DNA of 60,000 nucleotides from Hydractinia symbiolongicarpus (GCF_029227915.1 NC_079889.1:5582001-5642000), one strand, 5' to 3'. Positions 20,947-32,177 are shown, numbered from the stretch's first letter. Notes: a model not told the origin generated them from the letters alone. Translations and numbers: made by a program.

Positions 20947-23900
20947 ATGTCTACTGCGACTACGAGGAAGAGTGCAAGGCGAAAGGGGTTGCGGTCTATT
21001 GCGAGCACTTTGCGCGAGCGAATTGATGTCATAGTTAAGGACTTTTCGGAGGAGAAACGAGCAGAAATTATTTCTTTACAGACCACTTTAATTGACACTG
21101 TTAAACAGTTAAAGGAGTTAGATGAAGAGCTATACGGTGTTTTATCGGCTGAAGAGATCGAAACCGACGTTATGGAGGCTACAGAATTTTATCTATTAGT
21201 GAACATGAGTCTCGCGACTATTACTACCGCTACCGGACCACATGTTTCAGCCACAGAATCGACACGGTCTGTTGAAAAGAAATCGATGAGACTACCCAAA
21301 ATAGAACTGAGCAAATTTAATGGGAACTCTTTGAATTGGCCCTCGTTTTGGGACCAGTTTAATTCAGCCATTAATGACAATGACAGTTTGAATGCAATTG
21401 ATAAATTTAATTATTTGAAGAGATACGTCGAAGGAACCGCTTTATCAACTATTTCTGGGTTAGAATTGACGAACAGTAACTACGAAAATGCTATAGAGTT
21501 GCTTAGAAACCGTTTTGGCAACGAACAGGTGCTCATTAACGCGCACATGGAAGCCCTGTTGAAGATTGAGTCAGTACGCTCAATGGATAACACCCAACAA
21601 TTGAGAAAACTTTATAATGATGTTGAGAACTGTATTCGAAATTTGAAAAATTTGAAGTATAATAGCGAAATGCTGAGTTTATTGATTCCGGTTCTGAACG
21701 AAAGAATTCCCAACGAATTACGAATGATTATTTCTAGAAACTTTGGAGAGGAGAAGTGGTCCGTTGAAAAGATGCTGTTTTTTATCAATAACGAACTGCA
21801 AGCTCGAGAGAGGTGCACTGTAACCGCGAAAGGCAAGGGACAAACTCCCAGTGAAAATTACAAGAGAGGAGGAATTTCTACCGCAGACTGCTTATTGACT
21901 TTGGACAGAAAAAAATGTGTTTTCTGTCACGATTCTCACTCTCCGTCGAGGTGTTCAAAAGTTACCAACGTACAAACACGTTCGCAAATTATGAAAAAGG
22001 AAGGGCGTTGCTTTTTTTGCTTGCAGCATGGACACATTTCAAAGAACTGTTGTTCAAATTACATATGCAATAGATGTGGAAGACGTCACCACATCTCTTT
22101 GTGTATGAAAGAAAAACGTGCCGAAAGAAAAGATAAAGACAACAATGGCTCGGAGGAAAACCCTTCTAACGAAACCAACGCGAATCACATCAGCCAAGAA
22201 AACAAAGGAATTCTTTTGCAGACGGCTAAAGCTTTTGTTTCGAAAGAAAGGGAGAGCAGGAACATACAAACGAGATTCATGTTTGATTCAGGTAGCCAGA
22301 GAACATATGTCACAAATGAACTGAAAGAAAAACTGAATTTAGAAACAATTCGAAAGGAGAAATTAATTATTAACACTTTTGGCCATAGCAACAGCCAATC
22401 GAGAGAGCTACCCGTTGTTAAGTTGTATGTAAAAACCGCTGACCGCTCATCTACCGTACCCATCGAAGCCATTGCCGTACCAAACATTTGCGCTCCTCTC
22501 TCAAATCAGAATGCGAAATATTACGCTGATAATTACGAACACTTGAAGCGGTTGAAATTAGCAGATTTTTCAAATGGTGAAACGAGACTGAATGTTCACG
22601 TTCTGATTGGTTTAGACCATTATTATTCATTCGTTACCGGCGAAGTTGTTCGAGATCCGAGAGGCGGTCCTATCGCTATCAATTCCAAACTTGGCTGGAT
22701 TTTGTCCGGAGGTGAACAGTCGAAAGCGAACGAATCAAGCTGCATGGAAGTCCACGCCTGCCGTGTTGATACCGAAAACACAATTCTTCGTGACGAGTTG
22801 AACAAGTTTTGGCAAATTGAGTCGATCGGTGACGGAGAAAACGAAAACGTATTATCTTCTTTTAAACAAACTCTTGAATTCAACGGTGAACGCTACGTGA
22901 CCGAATTACCATTTCGTCCTGATCATGATAAACTTTCCGATAATTTTGCAGTTTCGAAACAACGCTTAGATTCTCTTGTTAACAAACGATTACGAAATGA
23001 ACCTGATTTAGCTGTGCAATACAACGACGTTTTTGCAGACTACGAATCGAAACAGATTATAGAAAAAGTTCCAGAAAGTGAGATAGCTTGCGAAAATGCT
23101 CACTACCTTCCGCATCATCCGGTTGTACGCCAAGATAAAAGTACAACGAAAGTTCGTCCTGTTTTTGATGGATCTTGTGCCATTCACAAACCATCCCTCA
23201 ATGACATTTTGTACTCTGGTCCTAATTTACTTGCTAAGGTGTTTGACATTCTGCTGAGATTCCGTACGAACTACGTCGCTTTAGTTGCTGATATTCAACA
23301 AGCCTTCTTAAATATTGAAATCGCTGAGAAAGACCGTAATAATCTTCTTTTTTTGTGGAAAGAAAACCCTACCGAGAACGATTCAAAGCTCATTATCTAT
23401 CGATTTCTGCGTGTCGTGTTTGGGTTAACGTGCAGTCCGTTTTTACTCAATGGGACAATCCAACACCACTTGGAGACTTACGAAATTATCTGCCCCGAAA
23501 TTACTGATGTTTTGAAGGATGACTTGTACGTCGATGACCTAACAACCGGTACCGATACCGTAACTGAAGGCAAGAAACTTTACGAAATTAGTAAACAAAT
23601 CATGAAAGAAGGAGGGTTCAATTTGCGAAAATGGGCTACTAATAACAATGAATTACAAACTTTTATCGATAAAATTGAGAACGTGAATTCTGAACCGAAT
23701 AGCGACAAAACTGTTAACCCCAAAGTATTAGGGATCGAGTGGGACATCGACAGAGATATTCTAGTGTACCGATTTGACGAGTTATTGAAACGAGCGAAAG
23801 AACTGTTTCCGACAAAAAGAAACATTTTACGTATATCTGCTTCATTTTATGACCCGTTGGGCCTGATCGCACCAATCACCACCAAAGTAAAGGTTCTTTT

Positions 23901-26238
23901 CCAGAAATGTTGTCAACACAAGTCCGACTGGGATGATCCACTGCAAGGGGAACTGCTTAAACAATGGAGAGATATATTGAACGATTTTGCGAATTTACAA
24001 ACTTTTGAGATACCACGTTATTTATTCTGTGAACCGCGTCATGAAATTCAATCAATTGAACTGCATGGATTTTGTGATAGCTCGACGATTGCCTACGCTG
24101 CTGTGATTTATGCAAAAATACGAACTAACCTCGGCGTAAGTGTTTCGCTAGTGACTGCTAAAACGAAAGTTGCGCCCCTAAAGCCGCATTCTGTTCCACG
24201 TTTAGAATTGCTAGGATGTGCTCTCTTAGCAAAGTTGATGAGCCATGTGCTTAATGCGATCAATGGTAGATTGAAAGTTGATCGTTTTTTCGGTTGGTCA
24301 GATTCGGAAGTTGCCCTTTGTTGGCTAAAAGGCAAATTGAAGCAGTGGAAGCCATGGGTAGAAAACAGAGTTGTTTATGTTCGATCAGTCATTCCATCGG
24401 AATCATGGTTTCACGTTTCCACCATTCATAACCCCAGTGATATACCTACCAGACCAGACAAAATTGGTGACTTCAATTCAAATTTGTGGTTAAACGGTCC
24501 TGAATTTCTGTCTGATTTCAGCTTTGTTCCACCTGAGTTTCATGTCAACAAACATTCATTCGATGTTTTGTCAGAAGAGAAGAAAAGTCATGTCACTACT
24601 AACATTAGTCATTCCACTCATCATTGTCATTCGCAGTTACATGATATTATAGACGAGACTAAGTTTAGCTCACTGAAAAAGCTTATAACTACCATTGGAT
24701 ATGTTTACAGATTTGCGAATAAATTGTTAAATCGAATTCGAAAAAGAGACTTATCAGTATGCAACGATCGTGAACTGTCGACTCAAAAATACAAAAGTGC
24801 ATTTGATATTTTGATTACAAACAATCAACGAAAACTTCGAAACAACCAAAACTACTTCAACAAACTTTCGTCCGCCCTGAAGTTGTTTGAAGATGAGAAA
24901 GGAGATTTACGTGTTAAAGGACGTTTTGGTGAGAATAAAAAGCTTTCATATGACGAAAGGTATCCGTTGATTCTTTCGAGTGATTCACATTTTACAAAAC
25001 TTCTGGTTGAAGATGCCCACGAAAAAACATTTCATCAAGGCGTAGAAGCGATACTCAACATGTTACGAATGAAGTTTTGGATTCCGAAAGGTAGACGCAC
25101 AATCAAATCCATTTTACGACAGTGCATTGTTTGTCGACGATACCAAGGCAAACCTATTAAATCACCACCGACTCCAGATCTACCAGAATACAGGTATTGC
25201 GCATCGAGAGCTTTTGAACACGTTGGGTTCGATCATGCTGGTCCACTCTACATTCGTACCGAGAACCGAAACACGAAAAAGGTATACGTATTAATACTTA
25301 CATGTGCTACTACTAGAGCTGTGCACTTTGAGCTTTCACCCGATTTAAAGGCGCCAGCGTTCATTAGAGCTTTCAAAAGATTTCAATCCAGAAGAGGAAC
25401 GCCTGCTACGGTTGTGCATGATAACTTTAAAACGTTTAAATCTAACCATGTAAAAAGATTTATGAGACATGAGTCTATTGAAACTAACCCGATTCTCCCC
25501 AAGAGTCCTTGGTGGGGAGGATTTTATGAAAGGATCGTCAGATCAATGAAAACCGCCTTGCGTAAGACCATTGGGAAGGCACTATTGACTTTCGAAGAGC
25601 TCGAGACAGTTCTGTGCCAAGTTGAAGCATCGATTAACTCAAGACCACTTACATATCCGAGTGAGGACGATCTTGGACAGACTATCACACCTTTGCATTT
25701 GATTTACGGCTCGAACATTGTTGGTGCTGAATGTGTCCCAATGAATGATACCGACCAGTGCTCGAAACGATTACTTTATGTACAACGAGTGCTTGACGAT
25801 CAGTGGCGACGATTTTATCAAACGTATTTGAACGAATTACGGCAACATCACTTCTACAGAAAGGATGGCAGAGAAACACCTGATTTAAAGTTGAACGACG
25901 TCGTGGTGGTGAAAGATGATAACCAACTGCCAAGAAGTAGATGGCCATTGGGTAAAGTTACGGAACTGATCTATGGAAAGGACGGATTTATTCGTGGTGC
26001 GAAGATTCGGGTTAACACCAAGAAAGGACTTGTTTCTACGATAACGCGTCCTATTCAAAAACTGATTCCACTTGAAATAGCAAATGAGACTGAAAACAAA
26101 GTTGAAAAAGTTGAAAAAAGTGAACTTGAAAAACCCGCTGAAGACACTCTCAATGAAGATGAGCAACAACGAAGGCCGACGAGAAAGGCTGCGGTTGAAG
26201 GACAGTTGATGCGTAAACTCCGCGAAGAGTATTTATAG
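20947..26238 (+). CDS. BEL/Pao polyprotein (gag-PR-RT-RH-IN), 1763 aa from the preferred start
   Basis: Makes the virus-like particle, copies the element RNA into DNA and integrates it. An upstream in-frame ATG at 20857 would add 30 residues. The ATG at 20947 (MSTATTRKSARRKG) is preferred because it begins the charged gag N-terminus. Rough residues: DUF1759-type gag 115-300; CCHC-like knuckles 324-386 (CVFCHDSH, CFFCLQHGHISKNC, CNRCGRRHHISLC); aspartic protease DSG 447-449; reverse transcriptase about 700-960 with FDGSC, ADIQQAF and YVDD at 861-864; RNase H-like region from about 1037 (HGFCDSS); integrase HHCC zinc module 1358-1400; integrase core D1429, D1492, E1528 (DD35E); DUF5641-type C-terminus about 1610-1710. 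No stop or frameshift, and all catalytic residues examined are present. The length is normal for the family. Confidence 0.95.
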   Translation: MSTATTRKSARRKGLRSIASTLRERIDVIVKDFSEEKRAEIISLQTTLIDTVKQLKELDEELYGVLSAEEIETDVMEATEFYLLVNMSLATITTATGPHVSATESTRSVEKKSMRLPKIELSKFNGNSLNWPSFWDQFNSAINDNDSLNAIDKFNYLKRYVEGTALSTISGLELTNSNYENAIELLRNRFGNEQVLINAHMEALLKIESVRSMDNTQQLRKLYNDVENCIRNLKNLKYNSEMLSLLIPVLNERIPNELRMIISRNFGEEKWSVEKMLFFINNELQARERCTVTAKGKGQTPSENYKRGGISTADCLLTLDRKKCVFCHDSHSPSRCSKVTNVQTRSQIMKKEGRCFFCLQHGHISKNCCSNYICNRCGRRHHISLCMKEKRAERKDKDNNGSEENPSNETNANHISQENKGILLQTAKAFVSKERESRNIQTRFMFDSGSQRTYVTNELKEKLNLETIRKEKLIINTFGHSNSQSRELPVVKLYVKTADRSSTVPIEAIAVPNICAPLSNQNAKYYADNYEHLKRLKLADFSNGETRLNVHVLIGLDHYYSFVTGEVVRDPRGGPIAINSKLGWILSGGEQSKANESSCMEVHACRVDTENTILRDELNKFWQIESIGDGENENVLSSFKQTLEFNGERYVTELPFRPDHDKLSDNFAVSKQRLDSLVNKRLRNEPDLAVQYNDVFADYESKQIIEKVPESEIACENAHYLPHHPVVRQDKSTTKVRPVFDGSCAIHKPSLNDILYSGPNLLAKVFDILLRFRTNYVALVADIQQAFLNIEIAEKDRNNLLFLWKENPTENDSKLIIYRFLRVVFGLTCSPFLLNGTIQHHLETYEIICPEITDVLKDDLYVDDLTTGTDTVTEGKKLYEISKQIMKEGGFNLRKWATNNNELQTFIDKIENVNSEPNSDKTVNPKVLGIEWDIDRDILVYRFDELLKRAKELFPTKRNILRISASFYDPLGLIAPITTKVKVLFQKCCQHKSDWDDPLQGELLKQWRDILNDFANLQTFEIPRYLFCEPRHEIQSIELHGFCDSSTIAYAAVIYAKIRTNLGVSVSLVTAKTKVAPLKPHSVPRLELLGCALLAKLMSHVLNAINGRLKVDRFFGWSDSEVALCWLKGKLKQWKPWVENRVVYVRSVIPSESWFHVSTIHNPSDIPTRPDKIGDFNSNLWLNGPEFLSDFSFVPPEFHVNKHSFDVLSEEKKSHVTTNISHSTHHCHSQLHDIIDETKFSSLKKLITTIGYVYRFANKLLNRIRKRDLSVCNDRELSTQKYKSAFDILITNNQRKLRNNQNYFNKLSSALKLFEDEKGDLRVKGRFGENKKLSYDERYPLILSSDSHFTKLLVEDAHEKTFHQGVEAILNMLRMKFWIPKGRRTIKSILRQCIVCRRYQGKPIKSPPTPDLPEYRYCASRAFEHVGFDHAGPLYIRTENRNTKKVYVLILTCATTRAVHFELSPDLKAPAFIRAFKRFQSRRGTPATVVHDNFKTFKSNHVKRFMRHESIETNPILPKSPWWGGFYERIVRSMKTALRKTIGKALLTFEELETVLCQVEASINSRPLTYPSEDDLGQTITPLHLIYGSNIVGAECVPMNDTDQCSKRLLYVQRVLDDQWRRFYQTYLNELRQHHFYRKDGRETPDLKLNDVVVVKDDNQLPRSRWPLGKVTELIYGKDGFIRGAKIRVNTKKGLVSTITRPIQKLIPLEIANETENKVEKVEKSELEKPAEDTLNEDEQQRRPTRKAAVEGQLMRKLREEYL

Positions 26239-26307
26239 TTTTTTTTTGACATATATATATATTTAGGATTTCTTTATGTTTAGTCATACCGTGTTGACAT
26301 CGGACAT

Positions 26308-26323
26308 GTCAACGGGGGGAGTA
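26308..26323 (+). other. Polypurine tract
   Basis: A short purine-rich run, AACGGGGGGAGTA, directly precedes the 3' LTR and is the expected primer for plus-strand DNA synthesis. Confidence 0.7.
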
Positions 26324-26470
26324 TGTAAATAATGACGCCATTATTATTTTTTCGGGGTTTCCCCGCATTCTTATTTTTTTGTTGTACAATTTTTCTAGAG
26401 AGTATAGTTGAGAAAGATAACGAGTAGAGTACACGAGGTACTTGATTTTGATATTTTATGAATCTTTAAA
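26324..26470 (+). repeat. 3' LTR of the BEL/Pao element
   Basis: 147 bp. About two substitutions relative to the 5' LTR, both near the TTCTTC/TTCTTA and TTTTAC/TTGTAC positions. Followed by GCGGA, the second copy of the target duplication. Confidence 0.92.
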
Positions 26471-26760
26471 GCGGATGTGTGATGTGCGGTTGTGCGACAC
26501 GGTTAGAAATTGTGTTTTTGTTTTAGTTAAATTTGCAGAAGTTGTTTTTTAAAAAATATATTACACCCGAAACACCTTAATGTTGTGTGCACTTCACTCG
26601 ATTTACGAAATATAATGTATACCTGCATTAAAGTGCTTCACCTTTACCTTCAAATTGTGTGACACAATATACAGTCCTTATTAATCGTTCAACTGGGCGT
26701 TCTACACCGGTAACAAAGTTGCTTGTAGCCTAATCCAACATTTCTCAAAAGATTAGTTAA
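26471..26760 (+). mobile_element. Type-B Helitron remnant interrupted by the BEL/Pao element
   Basis: Resembles the 3' part of type-B Helitrons (landmarks AAATTGTGTTTTTGTTTTAG, AACACYTTAATGTTGTGTGC, TTCACTCGATTTACGA, AAAGTGCTTCACCT). It decays before the hairpin. With the left flank ending near 20553 it shows the LTR element inserted into an older Helitron copy. Confidence 0.6.
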
Positions 26761-26832
26761 CTAAGCCGTGTGGTCTAAATGTAATATATATGTATATAAT
26801 ATTCATCTGTAAAGTTTTGTATAGATATTCAT

Positions 26833-26901
26833 GTCCTGCTGGTCTAATGGCTATGAAACTCATGAAAATGAGAGATCTAGTTTCAAATCCTATGCAGGGC
26901 T
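26833..26901 (+). tRNA. tRNA-like sequence, probably a tRNA pseudogene or SINE head
   Basis: A seven-base acceptor stem can form (GTCCTGC with GCAGGGC, one G-T pair). A perfect box A (TGGTCTAATGG) and a near box B (GTTTCAAATCC) are present at tRNA-like spacing. The anticodon arm is irregular (CTCA-TGAAAA-TGAG, six-base loop) and the T stem has mismatches, so a working tRNA is doubtful. A SINE promoter region is the alternative. Confidence 0.4.
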
Positions 26902-27751
26902 AGGAGAAACATATTTATCTTGCACCTACAACATCCAAGTAATCATGACTTTGTGACATAGCTATATTGAGGATAATAGGTAATCTTTGAGTTGTAGAGG
27001 GAAGAGTTGCATATATTCTCCACTTTCCTTTATATAGCACTAAAATGCCATGTTTTTGTAATAGATCTGTCAGTTGTGGTAAAAAGGTTTGATGTTGATG
27101 AACCTGGTAGCTACAAGAAACCAAAAAAGGCGTGTTTTTAATGAAAAATCTTATCTTTCTCATTAACCTCTCTGATCATTTCTGTACCTTGACTTTTAAT
27201 GTTATTAGAGTTATTAAAAACCAATATTGCCAAATTCATGAAACCAAATCGACTTTTAATCCTAAATTTATCAAAAAGTGATAGTTTTTTTAGCATTATG
27301 ACTAATTGCTTAAGCTTTTGTATTGGCACATAATTTTGTTAAGATGATCCACTGTATATAAATTAGACCTTATATAAATTTAATATCTTGAGAATACGTA
27401 AGAGAGACTTCCTATTAGGATGTGTGCCCCTGCCTTGTCGTTTTACTTGCCTTGCCATTATATACCGTGCCTTTGCTTACTCTTTTCATTTTTTTTCTAG
27501 TTCCTGCCATGCCCTTGCCTGCCATGCCTTGCCTACCCTACCTTGGTGATTTCACCTTCCTATTTCCTTGCCTGCCTTTGCCGTGCATTCTCCTTCCTGT
27601 GCTTAATGCTTTTGCCTTGGCAACCTCTCGCAACCCTTTCTATATTGATAACTTTATTCGAATAATGTGTTCTGTAACAAATATAAACCCATATTTGATT
27701 TTCACTAGGATAACCACTCAATTACTCTAATCAGAAATTGTAATTGCCGGA
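26902..27751. other. Noncoding stretch with a pyrimidine-rich CCTTG/TGCC tract
   Basis: No gene supported. 27420-27615 is an irregular run of CCTTGCC/TGCCTGCC units on an otherwise AT-rich background. Two overlapping minus-strand frames (26915-27329) have protein-like composition but no domain I recognise. Confidence 0.35.
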
Positions 27752-28233
27752 AATCGTAAACTCAAAATCACAAAATCTGAACTAAAACAATTATTCGTTT
27801 TTGCAACGTCATCCTCGAATTTTTTGTTCAATAATGAAATGTATGAACAGGTCGATGGTGTTGCCATGGGCTCGCCGCTGGCACCTATTTTAGCGAATCT
27901 TTTCATGGGCGTTAAAGAAAAGGAATGGATAAAAAATTACTCGGGTTGTGGCCCAACATACTACCGTAGATATGTGGATGACATCTTTGCTTTATTTAAC
28001 GATGAAAGTGAAGCGTTGGCCTTTTTTGAATACTTGAATCAGAGACACCCTAATATAAAATTTACCTTAGAAAAACAAGTTGATGGTAAACTTCCTTTTC
28101 TTGACATTTTAATTGAGAACACCAGTGACAAATTTTATACTTCTGTGTTCCATGAGTCAACCTATACTGGCCTTTTTAACTAATTATTTTAGTTTGACTC
28201 CCAAAATCTATAAAATAGGTCTCATTAAAACAC
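27752..28233 (+). pseudogene. Penelope-like element reverse transcriptase, C-terminal part
   Basis: Telomerase-related RT of a Penelope-like element (PLE). The open frame from 27752 (NRKLKITKSELKQLF) continues with MYEQVDGVAMGSPLAPILAN and the catalytic YRRYVDDIFALF, then HPNIKFTLE and FLDILI. At about 28178 a run of T shifts the frame by one base. The protein continues LTNYFSLTPKIYKIGLIKTL in the other frame, then stops at about 28233, where a short stretch usual in PLEs is missing. The N-terminal half of the RT is absent. Decayed copy, not functional on its own. Confidence 0.82.
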
Positions 28234-28845
28234 TTTGACATTAATATTAAGGCTCTGACTGAAATTTTGAGAAAAAACTTTTTTTCTACAAAACTGGTAA
28301 ACCGCCATATTTCAAAGTACCTTGATAAGAATTTTTCTACAGCTGTCAGTACAGAGACAACTAATGTATTAGAAAAGAGGTATTTTAAATTGCCTTTTAT
28401 TGGCAAGTACTCTAATACTGCCAAAGAAAAAGTCAATCAACTTGTCAATAAGATGTGTAAAGAAATCAATGTGTGCCTCGTTTTTAAGTCGTGTAAAATT
28501 AAAGATTATTTTTCTTGCAAGGACAGAGTTCCTGAATCTTTTAAATCTAGACTTGTGTATAAATTTGTTTGTGCTAGTTGTAATGCTAGCTATGTGGGTG
28601 AAACCACCAGGCACATTTCTAGTAGAGTTAAAGAACATTTGAAAACTGATAAAAACTCACAAATATTTAAGCATATGCAGTCAAATCTTAACTGTAAATT
28701 ACTATGTAACGAAAATTGTTTTTCTATTTTAGATTATGCAGACACTGATTGGCAGAGGAAACTCAAAGAGGGTATGCATATTTCTTGGTTGAAACCAGAC
28801 CTCAATAAACAAGTTAAGCATTGCATCATCAATTTATCCGTTTAA
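28234..28845 (+). pseudogene. Penelope-like element connector and GIY-YIG endonuclease
   Basis: Continuation of the PLE protein after a small deletion, starting FDINIKALTEIL. It contains the usual linker (VNRHISKYLDKNF, RYFKLPFIGKYS) and the GIY-YIG endonuclease with its CxxC motif (VCASCNASYVGETTRH, ending SRVKEHL at about 28551-28640), then a C-terminal block LKEGMHISWLKPDLN. In the family this nuclease nicks target DNA for insertion. The frame is open for about 200 codons, and only the separation from the RT frame breaks the gene. The ATG at 28267 is not a natural start. Confidence 0.82.
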
Positions 28846-29215
28846 TTTTATGTTTTGTATTAGCCGCTTGCTCAATATCGTTTTTGTTACTTAGATATTG
28901 ATTTAGCATGTGTAAATTCATTTAATAAATTAAAAAATTGTACTTTTGGGAAATATTTAATTGTCTTAAACAAATTGTGTATATAAATTTTATTTAACTA
29001 ACTTTTATTAGTTTATCTAATATTATTTTGTCAATATGGATTAGCTTGTGTATAATTCATATAAAATTGTACTTTTGGGAAATATTTAAATAACTTTCGA
29101 AAAAATTTTTGTATAAAGAATGTATGTATCAACTTTTGTATAATATTCTGAAGATAACTTTGGTAAAGTCGAAACATGTTAAAAATAAAACGTGTCGTAA
29201 TTTTTATGAAAATAC
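28846..29215 (+). mobile_element. Penelope-like element 3' flank with internal repeats
   Basis: Two imperfect direct repeats (about 28900-28965 and 29028-29095; landmarks GTGTA, ATTCAT, AATTGTACTTTTGGGAAATA) lie between the stop codon and the ribozyme-like motif. PLEs are known for terminal repeats in this position. The right boundary is approximate. Confidence 0.55.
29140..29200 (+). ncRNA. Hammerhead ribozyme-like motif in the PLE 3' flank
   Basis: Core CTGAAGA (29148-29154), a stem-loop ACTTT-GGT-AAAGT (29157-29169), then GAAAC (29171-29175) and a five-base-pair stem III (ACATG 29174-29178 with CGTGT 29191-29195) ending in C29196, the expected cleavage position. Hammerhead ribozymes in PLE ends are established for the family. 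Stem I is weak and one pair next to the core of stem II is lost, so this copy is probably decayed. Confidence 0.5.
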
Positions 29216-30667
29216 TTTGCAATCTTGTGTTGCTACGAAGTTTTGGAAATCAGAAAACGCATTGAAAAATAATTGCCATGACAAAAACTTTCGCATTGAT
29301 TAATTTTTCCAAAACGACAATATGGAAATTTTCATTTCTTTTGATTAAAGTTACTAAGTTTCCACTGCACCAAACAATTCGATTTTTTATTAAATGTTGT
29401 ACTAAACATGGGATTGTACATATAACAAGGAAGTCACTTTTCAAAGTTAAATAAACTCAATCATGTAACACTGATTGTTATCAATGTTAAATTGTCACTA
29501 ACTCAATTTGATAAAACAAGAAGCTTATGCTTGCCATGTAGTACGACTAATATAATTCTACTAACATAATTCTACAAAATCAAATCCTTGCATACAATCA
29601 AATTCTTATGGCAGGTACCAAATTGACAGATGTTATCTTCATAATATATATAGCACCAAAATTGTTTTTAATAAATGTAGTTAGCTACCTATACATCGCT
29701 ATTTCAGTTCAAGTGGAAGATGATATAAATTTTGTGTCCTCTTAATATATAGGTTTATCGTTCATCATAGCTTTAGCTTCTGCATATAGTCATAATATCA
29801 AAAACTAAACCGTTTACGCAGAAAAATTTAGACGGTTATGATTCATGCTCTTTGAATTCCATCATCTTAGACCACAGAACTAAAAACTTACAGTGCATAA
29901 TTTTAGCGGTTCTGATAAAACATTCGGCAAATTAAAGTTTAGCAAAAATCAGGATAACAGCATGAAACTAATGTATGATGCGTTTTTTTTAACCCACCCG
30001 ACGAAGATCAGCCTAAGAACGCGCCATTATAGTTACATTATACAGTTACCGAGTACCTCAATTTACATGTTTTTCACAGACGCCGAGAAACCTTGAGTTA
30101 CAGAATATCAATTTTGACAAATGTTACATCTGAAAAAAACCATTACAATCTAATTCTATGGTTGCGATAAGTTATATAACGTCTAAATAAAACATATCGG
30201 ATTTTGGATCAAATACTTTATCTGCTCCTTAGAAATTCAGGGTGTGCTTTAAAGTGTGGTGTTGGTATATTTAATTTACATTTAAGCAGTGAAACAGGTC
30301 TGAATAAAAGTTGCCATAAATCCACACTTAATATTAATAAATATTCATAATTTCTGTCACACTACCACTACTAATACCCTCTATATACTTTTATCCACTA
30401 CAATTCTTTCAATATGGAAGTTAAAAAAATTATAATACCAACATTTGTTAATTACTAAGGTCAGAACAGCTAGTAAACAACTTGGCGTAACTTTGTGAGA
30501 CTAACCTCGTTTTCATGCAATGTTTTGATTTTCGCCACTACGGCTGATCATGAAAAGGCGATATTAAAAAAGGCTTATTACGAAATAAATAATCTTAAGA
30601 ATGCAAATATTTAAATAATATACTGCACAGTACAAAAAGAAAGTAAATATAGCACAAATATATAATA
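29216..30667. other. Noncoding stretch
   Basis: AT-rich. I see no gene, structured RNA or clear transposon end. Short open frames only. Confidence 0.4.
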
Positions 30668-32177
30668 CTAGCCGGAAAACCCGGCGTCGAAACGCCGTGG
30701 TAAGTCACAAGTCAAGGTGTGACCCGCCGTTGAACACTATGTGAAGCGCTAAATAAGAGGGGTAAACTGTGCCACACAGTCAGGTGGAGTGCTTTAGTAC
30801 AGGTATGCAGTATGTCGTTAATCGAGTAAAGCGCACACAACACTATAGTGTTTCGGCTGTAGTGTATTTTTGAAAATATAATTCTACTGCAACTTTAGCC
30901 AAAATAAAAACACAATTTACAACCATTTGTTACCCCGTCATAGGAAAAACAATTGGTCAATTTTATTTTATTTTGCGAAATAAGTTTCAGTAAAGGTTAA
31001 CAAATTAATTGTGACACTGGACTGATCGCTTAGTACAGGTAAACCGTGCGGCTCATGCGCTTAGGCTTAAGACCCTATTCAAAAAAACTATTGCAGCTTT
31101 GGTTTACAAAACACAGGATACACTCTGTTGAAACATCGGGTTAAGCCACAAGTGGCTGTTACCCAGCATTAAACACCAGATTGAGTGATTAATAAGAACC
31201 GTCAACTGTGCCACAAATTCGGGAGGTAACGCGCCTTAGTACAGCCATATAGTGTATAGAAAATCAAGTGAAGTGCACACAACTTTATGGTGTTTCCGGT
31301 GTAATATACTATTCAAAAAATAACTTTCGACAACTTAGATTACAATTCATTGTTACCTCGTCATAGTGAAAGCAACTGGCCAATCTTCTTTATTTTTCAG
31401 GGAATGTTTCCGGGGAAAAGTTCAAAAAAATGTTAAGCTGAGCGCTTAGTATAGGTAAACAATGTGTACTTTTTTCTGTAAAAAACGTTATCACAACTTC
31501 GGTTAAACAGAAACACAGGAAACAGCCCGTAGTTAACACCGGACTAAGCGCTAAGTACAGGTAGAATGTGTCGCACATGAGTATAGGCGTAACACCACTT
31601 TTAAAAAACTTTATCACGACTTCAGTTTAAAAAAAATCAGGAAACTGCCTGAAATTATCAAGTTCAGTTAAAAAAATATATACTCAGCAATTTTATTTTT
31701 CAGCATAAGCTTTCATAGCAGTAATAAAATTGGTAGCTGCCTTACTGCATTTAGCATAAAAATTAAGAATTGTGTTGCAGCCAAACTGCATTTAGCTACT
31801 TTCACTTTTTAGCCAGAGGTACCTAAAAGGAGCTAGCTAGGTAGACTCAACTTCAACGTAAAAATAAATAACAATATGCCAAACTAAAAAAAACTTTAAA
31901 AGAATAGAAATAAAAATAAAGATAGCTATAGCTATAGCTAGCTGCCTCAAAATTTACGTTTTTAGCTAGCTAAAATTTAAAATTGTTTTGTTTAAGATTT
32001 ATACATGGCTAGAAAACGTCATGTTATACTCAACTTAACGTGTGGAAACACACAGAAACTATATAATCCTACAGGATACAGAGTACTCAGAAGAAAAAAG
32101 GATCAAAAGGAGACATACAAAAAATAACCAAAATAACCTTTGTAGGGGTAGCATGAAAATGGCTATTATAATAGAGA
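30668..32177 (-). mobile_element. Type-B non-autonomous Helitron, 1510 bp
   Basis: On the minus strand it starts TCTCTATTATAATAGCC at 32177. It ends with the type-B hairpin CGGCGTTTCGACGCCG, then GGTTTTCCGGCTAG at 30668, followed by T. The interior contains the same degenerate repeats and GCTAGC runs as 14396-15931. First (3'-most) element of a minus-strand chain. Confidence 0.85.

Larger units (their letters stand above)
20554..26470 (+). mobile_element. Complete BEL/Pao LTR retrotransposon
   Basis: Two 147-bp direct repeats (20554-20700 and 26324-26470) differ at about two positions. The flanking bases GCGGA occur immediately before the left LTR and after the right one, a 5-bp target duplication as expected for BEL/Pao. 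A primer-binding-like site follows the left LTR and a purine tract precedes the right one. A single open frame encodes a full gag-protease-RT-RNase H-integrase polyprotein. No envelope gene. Few LTR differences and an intact frame suggest a young, possibly active copy. Confidence 0.95.

Noticed and set aside
26915-27329. Two overlapping minus-strand frames (82 and 63 codons)
   Set aside because: The composition looks protein-like and a frameshift could join them, but I recognise no family and see no start context. It is left as possible pseudogene debris.
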